64,000 bases of DNA from Streptomyces sp. NRRL S-31 (GTDB lineage Bacteria; Actinomycetota; Actinomycetes; Streptomycetales; Streptomycetaceae), in contig NZ_JOCB01000005.1 of NCBI RefSeq assembly GCF_000718775.1, positions 62,001-126,000 of the forward strand, given 5' to 3'. A program made the translations under genes and the position numbers. The notes under the pieces were generated by a model. The model was given only the letters and a program-made list of their open reading frames with translations, searched no databases and was not told where the DNA came from. Below, piece by piece: positions 1 to 7,981 of the stretch; the first letter of the stretch is position 1, and each line of letters opens with the position of its first letter.

Positions 1-84
1 GCCCAGCTGGCGGGAAATCTCCACGGGAGCGGTGGTGCCGTGCAGCAGTGTGCCGTCGAGATCGAAGAGGTGAAGTCTTGTCAT
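1..84 (-). CDS. HAD-family phosphatase, N-terminal fragment (cut by window edge)
   Basis: Only the first 28 codons are in the window, read leftward from an ATG at 84. The peptide begins MTRLHLFDLDGTLLHGTT, and FDLDGTLL is HAD motif I, in which the first Asp is the nucleophile and the second the acid/base. The protein is therefore a haloacid-dehalogenase superfamily hydrolase, most likely a phosphatase. The substrate cannot be told because the cap and motifs II-IV lie outside. It is divergent from the acetyltransferase gene to its right, and a near-consensus parS lies between the two. Confidence 0.75.
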   Translation of the reverse strand, partial: MTRLHLFDLDGTLLHGTTAPVEISRQLG

Positions 85-126
85 GGCCCTGAGGTTAGCG
101 ATTCGGCCGGTGGGCCGACTCCCGAT

Positions 127-140
127 GTTCCACGTGAAAC
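127..140. promoter_or_regulatory. parS-like site (13/14 match)
   Basis: The site reads GTTCCACGTGAAAC, one base off the Streptomyces ParB site GTTTCACGTGAAAC. It lies in the divergent gap between the HAD gene and the GNAT gene. ParB is encoded at 36825-37913. Confidence 0.75.
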
Positions 141-174
141 ATCGGTGGCCAAGAGTGGTGCACAGAGTCAGGAG

Positions 175-1113
175 ATGACCAAAAGCACGTGCGTCCGTGT
201 CGAAACGGGTGGACGACAGGGGCATCGTTCGGACAGCCTGACCTGCGTGCCGACTCCTTCCCTCGCCGCTCTGCCCATCCGCCGCCTGACACTTCGCGAT
301 CTCGCCGCCTGTGCCGACCTGTCCGAAGACCGGGGGTGGCCACGCGAGGAACACAAGTGGGGCTTCCTCCTCACAGCCGGGAAGGGGTTCGGCATCGACG
401 ACCCCGAGGGTGGCCTCGTCGCCGCGTGCGTGGTCACGGAGTACGGGGCGTGGGGACGGCCGGATCTCGCCGCCGTCGGCATGGTCCTCGTGGCCGGACG
501 TCATGGCCGTCAGGGCGTGGGCCGCCGCCTGATGCGGCATGTCGTGTCGTCCATGGGGACCACTCCGCTGACCCTGCACGCCACACCGCACGGTCGTCCG
601 CTCTACGAGGAGCTGGGCTTCAAGGTGACGGGCCGGGCCGAGATGCTGAGGGGCCGCTTCACTCCCGGCGGCCCGGAGTCCGGTCCCGCCACCCGCGCCG
701 CCACCGCGGAGGACATCCCGGCGATCGTGCGGCTCGACGAGGAAGTGTTCGGCACCGACCGCACACCTCTCATCACCCGGTTGCCTGCCTTCGCCGACCA
801 GCTGCGGGTCGCCGAGGAGGACGGTCGGCTCATCGGTTACACGGCGGCTTGGCCGAACATGGACACCCATGTCGTCGGCCCGCTGATCGCCCGGGACACC
901 GAAACCGCCAAGGCACTCATCGTTTCGCTCGCGGCGCATACCGAGCGTCCCCTGCGCACCGACATCGACGTGCGTCACGAAGAGCTGCTGACCTGGGCTA
1001 AGGAACGGGGGCTGGCCTCCGTGGCCTTCAACTCGGTGATGACCTACGGCATCGCGGATCTGCCGGGGGACTGGACCCGGCGGTTCGCACCGCTGACGGT
1101 CGCCGCGGGCTGA
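175..1113 (+). CDS. GNAT family N-acetyltransferase with two acetyltransferase-like domains
   Basis: This 312-residue protein probably transfers an acetyl group from acetyl-CoA to an unidentified small amine. The N-terminal half carries the GNAT acetyl-CoA loop, seen as GRHGRQGVGRRLM, followed by the usual Y-E-x-L-G-F element (LYEELGF). The second half starts again with ATRAATAEDIPAIVRLDEEVFG and resembles the degenerate second domain of YitH/HolE-type acetyltransferases. I chose the ATG at 175, but its AGGAG lies directly against the start codon, so the GTG at 247, just before the conserved domain, is an equally good start. A strong hairpin follows the stop codon. The gene stands alone. Confidence 0.75.
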   Translation: MTKSTCVRVETGGRQGHRSDSLTCVPTPSLAALPIRRLTLRDLAACADLSEDRGWPREEHKWGFLLTAGKGFGIDDPEGGLVAACVVTEYGAWGRPDLAAVGMVLVAGRHGRQGVGRRLMRHVVSSMGTTPLTLHATPHGRPLYEELGFKVTGRAEMLRGRFTPGGPESGPATRAATAEDIPAIVRLDEEVFGTDRTPLITRLPAFADQLRVAEEDGRLIGYTAAWPNMDTHVVGPLIARDTETAKALIVSLAAHTERPLRTDIDVRHEELLTWAKERGLASVAFNSVMTYGIADLPGDWTRRFAPLTVAAG

Positions 1114-1130
1114 CCCCGCGGGACGCGACC

Positions 1131-1157
1131 GGCCCCGCCGCCGGGAGCGGCGGGGCC
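1131..1157. terminator. Hairpin terminator between convergent genes
   Basis: Ten-base arms GGCCCCGCCG and CGGCGGGGCC flank a seven-base loop between the convergent GNAT and GlcG/HbpS-like genes. There is no U-tract, as is usual in Streptomyces. Confidence 0.7.
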
Positions 1158-1174
1158 CAGGCCCGGTGACCGGC

Positions 1175-1594
1175 TCAGGCGAGTGCCTGTACGGCCGCGG
1201 TGGCGAAGCCGTGGTCCTGCTCCGGCGCGCCGCCGCCGACACCGACCGCACCGATCAGCCGGCCGCCCCGGTGGACCGGAACACCGCCCGCGATGAACAG
1301 CAGGGGCCGGTCGAGGGCCGTGGGCAGGGTGTGGAAGAGACCGCCGGGCTGGACGGCCTCGACGAGGTCGGCAGTGGGCGCGTTCAGCTGGAGGGCCGTG
1401 TACGCCTTGCGGGTGCTGGTCTCACCGGAGATCAGGACGGCCCGGTCGTCCCGGCGGAAGGCGAGCAGGTGGCCGCCGGCGTCCAGGACGGTGACGCTGA
1501 CGGTGACTCCGGCCTCCTCGGCCGCCTGGCGAGCCGTGGCGACGAGCAGTTCGGCGTCCTCGGTGGTGAGCGGGGTGACGGCGGTGGTACTCAT
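1175..1594 (-). CDS. GlcG/HbpS (DUF336) family protein
   Basis: The 139-residue protein fits the GlcG/HbpS fold over its whole length. Typical elements are VTVSVTVLDAGGHLLAF near the N-terminus, the RKAYTA segment, and a GG(V/I)P...GAVGVGGG block near the C-terminus. In this family HbpS binds haem and acts with a two-component system, while other members have no assigned chemistry, so no firm function can be given. A good SD (GGAG) precedes the ATG. It lies 110 bp downstream of the MFS gene on the same strand and is probably cotranscribed with it, which suggests a shared stress or efflux role. Confidence 0.75.
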   Translation of the reverse strand: MSTTAVTPLTTEDAELLVATARQAAEEAGVTVSVTVLDAGGHLLAFRRDDRAVLISGETSTRKAYTALQLNAPTADLVEAVQPGGLFHTLPTALDRPLLFIAGGVPVHRGGRLIGAVGVGGGAPEQDHGFATAAVQALA

Positions 1595-1704
1595 GGAGGT
1601 GTCTCCTTGGATGGTGCTGTGGTGGATGGCTGCCGTACCGGGGAAGCGTCCCGGTACGGACGTCTGGGGGGTACGGGTGGTGAGTCGTCCGGGGGACGGG
1701 CGGC

Positions 1705-2913
1705 TCAGTGGTGGACGGCCGTCCGCCGGTCCGCCGGCGTCCCGGAGGTGGCCACGGCGCTGAGCTCACCGTCACGGCGTTCCAGGGCGGCGGAGACGAA
1801 GGCGAGGACCAGTGCCGCCGCGGCGAGGGCGGCGCCCACCCAGTTGGGGGCGGTGTAGCCGAAGCCGGCCGCGATCACGAGACCGCCGAGCCAGGCGGAC
1901 AGGGCGTTGCCCAGGTTGAAGGCTCCGATGTTCACGGCCGAGGCCAGCGTCGGAGCACCGTGCGCCTGGTCGAGGACGCGCTTCTGGAGCGGCGGCACGG
2001 TCGCGAAGCCCAGGGCGCCGATCAGGGCGATGGTCACCGCGGCGGCGATCTTGTTGTGGGCGGTGAGGGTGAAGAGCCCCAGGACGACGGCGAGGGCGCC
2101 CAGGGAGACGTACAGCATCGGCATCAGGGCGCGGTCGGCGAACTTGCCGCCGATGAGGTTGCCACCGACCATGCCGAGACCGAACAGGACCAGCAGCCAG
2201 GTGACCGAGCCATCGGCGAATCCGGCGATGTGGGTCATCATCGGCGCGATGTAGGTGATGGCCGCGAAGACGCCGCCGAAACCGAGGACGGTCATCGCCA
2301 TGGCGAGCAGGACCTGGGCGTTCTTGAAGGCGGCCAGCTCGTGCCGCAGGTGCACGCCTTCGGGACGGGGCAGTTCGGGGACGAGCTTGGCGATACCGGC
2401 GAGGCCGACGGCGCCCAGGGCGGCGACGACGGCGAAGGTGACCCGCCAGCCGACGTGCTGGCCGATCAGCGTGCCCAGCGGTACGCCGATGACGTTGGCC
2501 ACGGTGAGCCCCGTGAACATCATGGCGATGGCGCCGGCCTTCTTGTCCGGTGCGACCAGCTCGGCCGCGACGACCGAGCCGATGCCGAAGAAGGCACCGT
2601 GGGCGAGCGAGGCGACCACACGGCCGATGAGCATGACGGCGAAGACCGGGGCCACGGCGGAGAGCAGGTTTCCGACGATGAAGAGACCCATCAGCAGCAT
2701 CAGCATGCGCTTGCGCGGGACCTTGGTGCCGAGCACGGTCATCAGCGGAGCGCCGATGACCACGCCGAGCGCGTACCCGGTCACGAGCAGGCCCGCCGTG
2801 GGGATGGAGACCCCGAAATCGCCCGCGACCTCGGGCAGCAAGCCCATGATCACGAACTCGGTCGTTCCGATTCCGAAGGCCCCGATCGCGAGGGCCAGAA
2901 GCGCGAGAGGCAT
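1705..2913 (-). CDS. MFS drug/sugar efflux transporter (DHA1 type)
   Basis: A 402-residue membrane protein with about twelve hydrophobic spans. It opens LALAIGAFGIGTTEFVIMGLLPEVA, the start typical of the AraJ/CmlR arm of the DHA1 family, and has the loop 2-3 motif around GTKVPRKRM. It should export small hydrophobic drugs or sugars by proton antiport. I used the ATG at 2913 because AAGG lies nine bases upstream; a longer reading from 2931 has no advantage. The gene is divergent from a MarR regulator, with paired inverted half-sites in the gap, so MarR control is likely. The GlcG/HbpS-like gene follows. Confidence 0.85.
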   Translation of the reverse strand: MPLALLALAIGAFGIGTTEFVIMGLLPEVAGDFGVSIPTAGLLVTGYALGVVIGAPLMTVLGTKVPRKRMLMLLMGLFIVGNLLSAVAPVFAVMLIGRVVASLAHGAFFGIGSVVAAELVAPDKKAGAIAMMFTGLTVANVIGVPLGTLIGQHVGWRVTFAVVAALGAVGLAGIAKLVPELPRPEGVHLRHELAAFKNAQVLLAMAMTVLGFGGVFAAITYIAPMMTHIAGFADGSVTWLLVLFGLGMVGGNLIGGKFADRALMPMLYVSLGALAVVLGLFTLTAHNKIAAAVTIALIGALGFATVPPLQKRVLDQAHGAPTLASAVNIGAFNLGNALSAWLGGLVIAAGFGYTAPNWVGAALAAAALVLAFVSAALERRDGELSAVATSGTPADRRTAVHH

Positions 2914-2961
2914 GGAGGGACACCTTCCCAAAGGATTGCAGGAGCGCTTTGCGTGCGTTCA

Positions 2962-3003
2962 CAATAGTTGCAGACGCGGGATAAAAGCAAGCGCCGACTA
3001 TTG
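2962..3003. promoter_or_regulatory. Candidate MarR operator, spaced inverted repeat
   Basis: CAATAGTTG at 2962-2970 is mirrored by CGACTATTG at 2995-3003 with one mismatch. The pair lies in the MFS-marR divergent gap. The AT-rich half-sites stand out from the GC-rich surroundings. Operator function is inferred. Confidence 0.45.
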
Positions 3004-3055
3004 CGTCGGTGCTCTACCCTTGTGGTGGAGCCGCTCCGAGACGGAGGAAACGCCA

Positions 3056-3514
3056 ATGACAGCGACGGACCCTGCGCTCACCGCTCTTGCCCAGGGCTGG
3101 TGCGCCCTTTCTGCGCTGCACGGAAGGATCGAGGCGCACATCGAGCGCGCCCTTCAGGGCAAGCACGATCTGAGCGTGCGCGAGTACTCGCTGCTGGACG
3201 TGCTCAGCAGGCAGCACGCCGGTCAGGGGGGACATCTCCAGATGAAGCAGGTCGCCGACGCGGTCGTGCTCAGCCAGAGCGCCACCACACGCCTGGTGAC
3301 CCGGCTGGAGGACCGCGGCCTGCTGGAGCGGTATCTGTGCCCCACCGACCGGCGCGGCATCTACACCAATGTGACCGCGGCCGGACTGAGTCTCCTGGAG
3401 GAGGCGCGGCCCACCAATGACGCCGCACTGCGCGAGGCCCTGGACGACGCGGCGAAGAACCCCGAACTGGCTCCGCTGGTGAGGGTGGTGGAGTCGCTGA
3501 GTATGCCCGCATAG
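3056..3514 (+). CDS. MarR family transcriptional regulator
   Basis: A 152-residue winged-helix regulator. The recognition region reads MKQVADAVVLSQSATTRLVTRLEDRGLLER, followed by the wing with the conserved D-R-R (CPTDRRGIYTNVT). The ATG at 3056 is preceded by GGAGG with good spacing. It is divergent from the MFS efflux gene, the classic layout for a repressor of a drug pump that is released by the pump's substrate. The GNAT gene starts 9 bp after the stop and is probably cotranscribed. Confidence 0.85.
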   Translation: MTATDPALTALAQGWCALSALHGRIEAHIERALQGKHDLSVREYSLLDVLSRQHAGQGGHLQMKQVADAVVLSQSATTRLVTRLEDRGLLERYLCPTDRRGIYTNVTAAGLSLLEEARPTNDAALREALDDAAKNPELAPLVRVVESLSMPA

Positions 3515-3523
3515 GGTGCCCGT

Positions 3524-3976
3524 ATGGGAGACCTTGTCATACGCGCCGCGACCGCCGATGACCTTCCGGCGATCGTGGCGATGCTCGCCGACGATCCACT
3601 CGGCGCCCAGCGCGAGTCACCCGGCGACCTCACGCCGTACCGGGCCGCGCTGGAACGCCTGGCCGCCGACCCGAACCAGCACCTCGTGGTCGCCGTGCGC
3701 GAGGGACGTGTGATCGGGAGCCTGCAACTGACGATCATTCCCGGGCTCTCGCACCAGGGCGCCACCCGCGCGCTCATCGAGGCGGTACGGATCCACGCCG
3801 ACGAGCGGGGCAGCGGCCTGGGCAGCCGGCTCATCGAGTGGGCGGTCGACACCTCCCGGCGGCTCGGCTGCCGGATGGTGCAGCTGACGTCCGACAAGAC
3901 GCGCACCGATGCCCACCGCTTCTACGAGCGTCTGGGCTTCACCGCCTCGCACGAGGGCTTCAAACTGCGGCTCTGA
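3524..3976 (+). CDS. GNAT family N-acetyltransferase
   Basis: This is a single-domain 150-residue GNAT. It opens VIRAATADDLPAIVAML, carries the acetyl-CoA binding loop RGSGLGSRLIEW at about residues 96-107, and ends with the usual HRFYERLGF element. The length is normal for the family and the substrate is unknown. It starts 9 bp after marR, so the two probably form one transcript. A 26-bp palindrome containing a perfect parS follows the stop. Confidence 0.85.
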   Translation: MGDLVIRAATADDLPAIVAMLADDPLGAQRESPGDLTPYRAALERLAADPNQHLVVAVREGRVIGSLQLTIIPGLSHQGATRALIEAVRIHADERGSGLGSRLIEWAVDTSRRLGCRMVQLTSDKTRTDAHRFYERLGFTASHEGFKLRL

Positions 3977-3991
3977 CCGGCTCCCTGAACA

Positions 3992-4017
3992 GGGGGTGTT
4001 TCACGTGAAACACCCCC
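3992..4017. promoter_or_regulatory. parS inside a perfect 26-bp palindrome
   Basis: The 14-bp parS GTTTCACGTGAAAC at 3998-4011 is extended symmetrically by GGGGGT and ACCCCC. It lies between convergent genes (GNAT and serine hydrolase), so it can serve both as a ParB site and as a hairpin terminator. Confidence 0.9.
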
Positions 4018-4033
4018 CTGATACGGCCAGGGA

Positions 4034-5419
4034 TCAGCCGAGACCCCGCCAGCCCTCCGGGTGCACACCCCCGGGCACCGGGGCCTCGGGGTCGTACGGC
4101 TGGCGGGTGAACACGAACGAACCGAGGTCCAGGTGGCTCACGGACCCGTCCGAGCGCCGTACGGGACGCAGCAGCTCACCCGCGTAGTAGCCCTCCAGGC
4201 CCGTCCAGGTGCCGTCGCCGTTCCTCTGGAAGCGAGCCCTGCGGCCGCCCCCGGTCAGCGGTGCAAGTGAGATCAGCCCGTCGGCGGTCGCGCGCAGGCC
4301 GAAGGCATGGGTGCCCCAGTACCACTGCCCCACCAGTTCCAGCACCGCCGGATCCACCTCGCGCAGCGGCCGCCAGGGCTCGGGGATACGGGGTTCCGCC
4401 TCGGCGACGATCCGGACGAGATCCGCCCCCACGGTGCCCAGGACCGGCCCGCTGGTGCAGTTGGCGAGTACCACCGCCGCGACGTCGTCCGCCACGCTGA
4501 TGGTGAGGTTCGCCAGGAAGCCCGGCAGCGAACCGGAGTGCCCGACGAGCAGCCGGCCGTCCCGCCGCTGCATCTGCATGCCCAGGCCGTAGGTGACCCC
4601 GTCCACCACGTCCGCGGCCTCGGCCGGCGCCGCCGGGGTGCGCATCTCCTCCACCGACCGCGCGCTCAGCACCCGGTCGTCTCCCCGGGCCAGGAAGACG
4701 GCGAACCGCGCCAGGTCCCCGGTGGTCGACCAGAGCTGACCGGCCGGTGCCATCCGGCCCAGGTCCTCCAGCGGTTCGGGCAGCAGCGCGTCGGCCCACG
4801 GGTGCACGGCCCATCCGCCCACGTGGGGCGGCTTGGGCCGTGTGCTCGTCCGGTGCAGGCCGAGCGGCTCCAGGATCTCGTCGCGCAGCACCTCCTCCCA
4901 GGGAGCGCCGCGCACCTTCTCCACCAGAGCACCGAGCACCGTGTAACCGGGATTGGAGTAGTGGTGCCGCCTGCCGACGGGGTGCAGCAGCGGCTGTTCG
5001 CCCAGTACATCGGTGAGTTCGGGCCGCAGCGAGCCCGGTGTGCGCTCCCACCAGGGCGCCGGCGATTCGGCCGCCAGCCCTGCGGTGTGGGCGAGCAGTT
5101 CCGCGATCGCCGCCTCCCCCGCGCCCGTGCCCGGCAGGTGCTTCTCCAGCGGGTCACCGAGGTCGAGCAGACCCTCGTCGCGCAGCCGCATCACCAGCAC
5201 GGCGGTGAACGTCTTGGTGATGGACCCGATCCGGTACTGCACGTCCTCGTCCGGCGCATGCCCGTCGACCGAGGTACGCGCTCCGTGCCACACGGCCCGC
5301 CCGTCGCGGACGACCGCGGCGACCAGCGACGGAGCCCGGCCTTCGGACTGCGCGACGGCGATCCGGTGCAGTAGGGCCCGCCGGGTGCCCGGGAGCAGGG
5401 CTTCCTGAGTTGTCGTCAT
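4034..5419 (-). CDS. Serine hydrolase, class C beta-lactamase/penicillin-binding family
   Basis: 461 residues. The catalytic S-x-x-K is Ser66-Ile-Thr-Lys69 in the context YRIGSITKTF. The second motif Y-x-N appears as YSNPGY, and the H-x-G motif as GHSGSLPGF near residue 300. No signal peptide is visible, so the enzyme is probably cytoplasmic and more likely an esterase or D-aminopeptidase-like enzyme than a periplasmic beta-lactamase. About 100 residues after the catalytic domain form a C-terminal beta-rich region common in this family. The start is an ATG. The gene is isolated, and its convergent partner is separated from it by the parS palindrome. Confidence 0.85.
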   Translation of the reverse strand: MTTTQEALLPGTRRALLHRIAVAQSEGRAPSLVAAVVRDGRAVWHGARTSVDGHAPDEDVQYRIGSITKTFTAVLVMRLRDEGLLDLGDPLEKHLPGTGAGEAAIAELLAHTAGLAAESPAPWWERTPGSLRPELTDVLGEQPLLHPVGRRHHYSNPGYTVLGALVEKVRGAPWEEVLRDEILEPLGLHRTSTRPKPPHVGGWAVHPWADALLPEPLEDLGRMAPAGQLWSTTGDLARFAVFLARGDDRVLSARSVEEMRTPAAPAEAADVVDGVTYGLGMQMQRRDGRLLVGHSGSLPGFLANLTISVADDVAAVVLANCTSGPVLGTVGADLVRIVAEAEPRIPEPWRPLREVDPAVLELVGQWYWGTHAFGLRATADGLISLAPLTGGGRRARFQRNGDGTWTGLEGYYAGELLRPVRRSDGSVSHLDLGSFVFTRQPYDPEAPVPGGVHPEGWRGLG

Positions 5420-5605
5420 GGCTCCAGTCCACCGGTTGCGGAGCCTGACGTCGAATCCATTTGCCGGGCACGGGTGCCCTTGACCTGCTGGAGGTTCTCA
5501 AGCCCTCCGTCCTGGGACGGTGCCGTGGTCCGGCCCCCACGCGCTGTTCTGCCGACGGGAGAAGACGGGCCCGGCCGGGCCCGGTCGTCACTACAGTCCC
5601 GTCCC

Positions 5606-6331
5606 ATGACGACGGTCACCACACGCACGGTCGCCTACCCGGCCGACGGCCTGACGATGTTCGGACACCTCGCGCTCCCCGCCGGTACCGGCCGCCGGCC
5701 CGCGGTCCTGCTCGGGCCCGAGGGCCCCGGCCTGAACGACGTCCAGCGCCACCGGGCCGATGCCCTCGCCGAACTGGGGTATGTGACCCTGGCCTTCGAC
5801 CTCCACGGCGGGCGCTGGTTCACCGATCCGCAGGAGATGCTGGAGCGCGTGAACCCGCTGCTCGCCGACCCCGACCGGATGCGGGGCATCGGCCATGCGG
5901 CCCTCGAGGTGCTGCGCGCCGAACCGCGGACCGACCCCGATCGGATCGCCGCCATCGGCTACGGCACCGGGGGCGCGATCGCACTGGAGCTAGGGCGCGA
6001 CGGCGTCGATCTGCGGCTGATCGCGACAGTCAACGCACTGACCACGGGCCGGCCGGGCGAGGCGGCGCGCATGCGCTGCCCGGTGTGGGCCGGGATCGGA
6101 TCGGAAGACCCGATCATGCCGCCCGCACAGCGGGACGCGTTCACCGCCGAGATGCAGGCCGCGGGCGTCGACTGGCGTCTCGTGGTCTACGGCGGAGCCG
6201 AGCACGCCTTCCACCACCCACCGGTCGACCACGCCGTTCCTCCCGGAGTCGGCTACCACCCGCGGCAGGCGGAGCGGGCCTGGCGCGACATCGTCGGCCT
6301 GCTCGCCGAGTGCGTGCCGCTGGCACCCTGA
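5606..6331 (+). CDS. Dienelactone hydrolase-like alpha/beta protein lacking the nucleophile
   Basis: 241 residues with the dienelactone hydrolase layout: an opening strand and GxxRPAVLLGPEGPGLN oxyanion region, then the nucleophile-elbow strand AAIGYGTGGAIALELG, then a late acid (IGSEDPI) and a late His (EHAFHHP). Active family members have G-x-C-x-G-G at the elbow. Here the third position is Gly (G-Y-G-T-G-G), so the cysteine nucleophile is missing. The acid and histidine positions are kept. The ATG at 5606 starts the conserved region. The protein may be non-catalytic or use another residue; the substrate is unknown. Confidence 0.8.
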   Translation: MTTVTTRTVAYPADGLTMFGHLALPAGTGRRPAVLLGPEGPGLNDVQRHRADALAELGYVTLAFDLHGGRWFTDPQEMLERVNPLLADPDRMRGIGHAALEVLRAEPRTDPDRIAAIGYGTGGAIALELGRDGVDLRLIATVNALTTGRPGEAARMRCPVWAGIGSEDPIMPPAQRDAFTAEMQAAGVDWRLVVYGGAEHAFHHPPVDHAVPPGVGYHPRQAERAWRDIVGLLAECVPLAP

Positions 6332-6376
6332 CGGCCGCAGAGGCCGCGCGTTTCCCGATGCGACTCGGCTTCACCG

Positions 6377-7315
6377 TCAGGGCAGCAGGACGACCTTTCC
6401 GAGGTTGGCACGGGCTTCGATGATCTCGTGCGCTCGTGCCGCCTCAGCCAGCGGAATCCGGGCGTGGACGACCGGTTGCAACTGTCCGGACATGGTCAGC
6501 TTCCACAGCTCCTCGCCATGCTGGTCATAGAGTTCACGCTGCGTGTCGGCGAACCTCGCCATGGTGAGCCCGGTGATGGTTTTCGACCCTGCCAGGAGGT
6601 CGAAGGCGGGAACGGTGCCGCCGCCCGAGTTGAAGAAGACGAGTCGCCCGCCGGGTGCGAGGGCCGAGAGGGCGCGTGGGAGCAGATCTGCGCCCACTCC
6701 GTCCAGGACCACGTCGACCGGCTCCCCCCAGTGCTCGCTGTCGTAGGTCACTATTTCGTCGGCACCGAGACCGCGGAGGAACTCCGCCTTGGCGTCCGAG
6801 CTCACGGCCGCGACGACCCGTCCAACGCCCTGAAGCTTGGCCAGTTGGACCGCGAGATGACCCACTCCGCTCGCGGCGCCCGTGATCAGGACCGACTCGC
6901 TCGCAAGAGGGCGGGCCGTGGCGAGGGCGGCGAAGGCGACGTGTCCACTGCGCACCAGCGCGACGGCTTGGATGGCGCTCGCTCCGTCCGGTATGCGGCT
7001 CGCCATGAAGCTGGGGGAAATCACCAGTTCGGAGTACGAGCCGCCGCGGAAAGTGAGCGACGTGACGCGGTCGCCGACTTCGAAATCCGTCACGTCCGGG
7101 CCGAGTGCGATCACCGTTCCGGCGATCTCGCCTCCAAGCACTCCCGGCAGCGGCGTGTTGCCGTCTTCGCCTCGAACCTTGCGTACGGAGGGAAGGGTTA
7201 CCCCGATGGCTTCCGTACGAACCAGCAGTTCCCCAGGGCCGGGCTCGGGAGCCTCCGCGTCTTCGACGCGCAGCACTTCCGGACCGCCGTACTCATGGAA
7301 ACGAACGCGCCGCAT
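6377..7315 (-). CDS. Quinone-oxidoreductase-type zinc-independent dehydrogenase (MDR superfamily)
   Basis: 312 residues of the medium-chain dehydrogenase/reductase fold. The N-terminus FHEYGGPEVLRVED is typical of QOR enzymes. The nucleotide-binding motif is GAASGVGHLAVQLAKLQG, so NADPH is the likely cofactor. The zinc-ligand cysteines of alcohol dehydrogenases are absent. It should reduce quinones or similar electrophiles. I used the ATG at 7315 with GCAGG five bases upstream; an in-frame TTG at 7327 is an alternative. It is divergent from a MarR regulator, with a perfect 9-bp inverted repeat in the shared gap, so induction by an electrophile through MarR is plausible. Confidence 0.85.
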   Translation of the reverse strand: MRRVRFHEYGGPEVLRVEDAEAPEPGPGELLVRTEAIGVTLPSVRKVRGEDGNTPLPGVLGGEIAGTVIALGPDVTDFEVGDRVTSLTFRGGSYSELVISPSFMASRIPDGASAIQAVALVRSGHVAFAALATARPLASESVLITGAASGVGHLAVQLAKLQGVGRVVAAVSSDAKAEFLRGLGADEIVTYDSEHWGEPVDVVLDGVGADLLPRALSALAPGGRLVFFNSGGGTVPAFDLLAGSKTITGLTMARFADTQRELYDQHGEELWKLTMSGQLQPVVHARIPLAEAARAHEIIEARANLGKVVLLP

Positions 7316-7329
7316 GCAGACCTGCAAGT

Positions 7330-7375
7330 CATTGGGAGACCCAACGATACTGAAGGATCATAGGGGCTCCCAATG
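7330..7375. promoter_or_regulatory. Candidate MarR operator, perfect 9-bp inverted repeat
   Basis: CATTGGGAG at 7330-7338 and CTCCCAATG at 7367-7375 are exact reverse complements separated by 28 bp. They fill the 82-bp gap between the divergent dehydrogenase and marR genes and would cover both promoters. Binding is inferred from position. Confidence 0.6.
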
Positions 7376-7397
7376 AATTTCTGGCTAGTCTGGCTCC

Positions 7398-7871
7398 ATG
7401 TCCGAGACCACCCGCGCTCCCGCCCGTATTCGCTCCCTCCCCAGCTGGCTCCTGGGCCGTGCCGCAGCTCGGGGGCACCGGCTCGTCGCCGAGGCTCTCG
7501 CTCAGGTGGGCATGCGGATGATGCACCATGCCGTCCTGTCGGCCGTCGCCGAACTGGGCCCCGTATCGCAGGCCGAGCTGGGCCGCAGCCTGAGCATCGA
7601 TCCCAAAGACATGGTCGCGATCCTCAATGACCTCCAGAACGACGGCCTCGTGACCCGGGCGCCGGACGCCAAGGACCGTCGCAAGAACGCCATCTCCCTT
7701 TCGCCGGGCGGGCAACGTCGCCTGCTGCGAACGGAGGAACTGGGCCGTCAGGCGAACGACGAACTGACCGCCGCCTTGACGCCTGCCGAGCGAACCCAGC
7801 TCATGGGTCTCCTCGCGCGCATCGTCCAGCAGGAAGAGCCCTGCGCCGAGACATCTCCAAGGGGCGAATAG
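7398..7871 (+). CDS. MarR family transcriptional regulator
   Basis: A 157-residue winged-helix protein. The helix-turn-helix region is SQAELGRSLSIDPKDMVAILNDLQNDGLVTR, and the wing is APDAKDRRKNAISLSPGG with the conserved D-x-R-R. The ATG at 7398 lies 22 bp after the right half of the inverted repeat. Divergence from the oxidoreductase gene suggests that it represses both genes. The ligand is unknown. Confidence 0.85.
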   Translation: MSETTRAPARIRSLPSWLLGRAAARGHRLVAEALAQVGMRMMHHAVLSAVAELGPVSQAELGRSLSIDPKDMVAILNDLQNDGLVTRAPDAKDRRKNAISLSPGGQRRLLRTEELGRQANDELTAALTPAERTQLMGLLARIVQQEEPCAETSPRGE

Positions 7872-7981
7872 CGGCTTCGTCACTCCTGGGAAGACGGCGA
7901 GGCAGCCGCTCCGCCCTCAGGCCGGCCGGCGCCCCGGGTGCGGCCGCCGTGCCCGGAGTCCGGCACCCACAGCCCGGCGGA

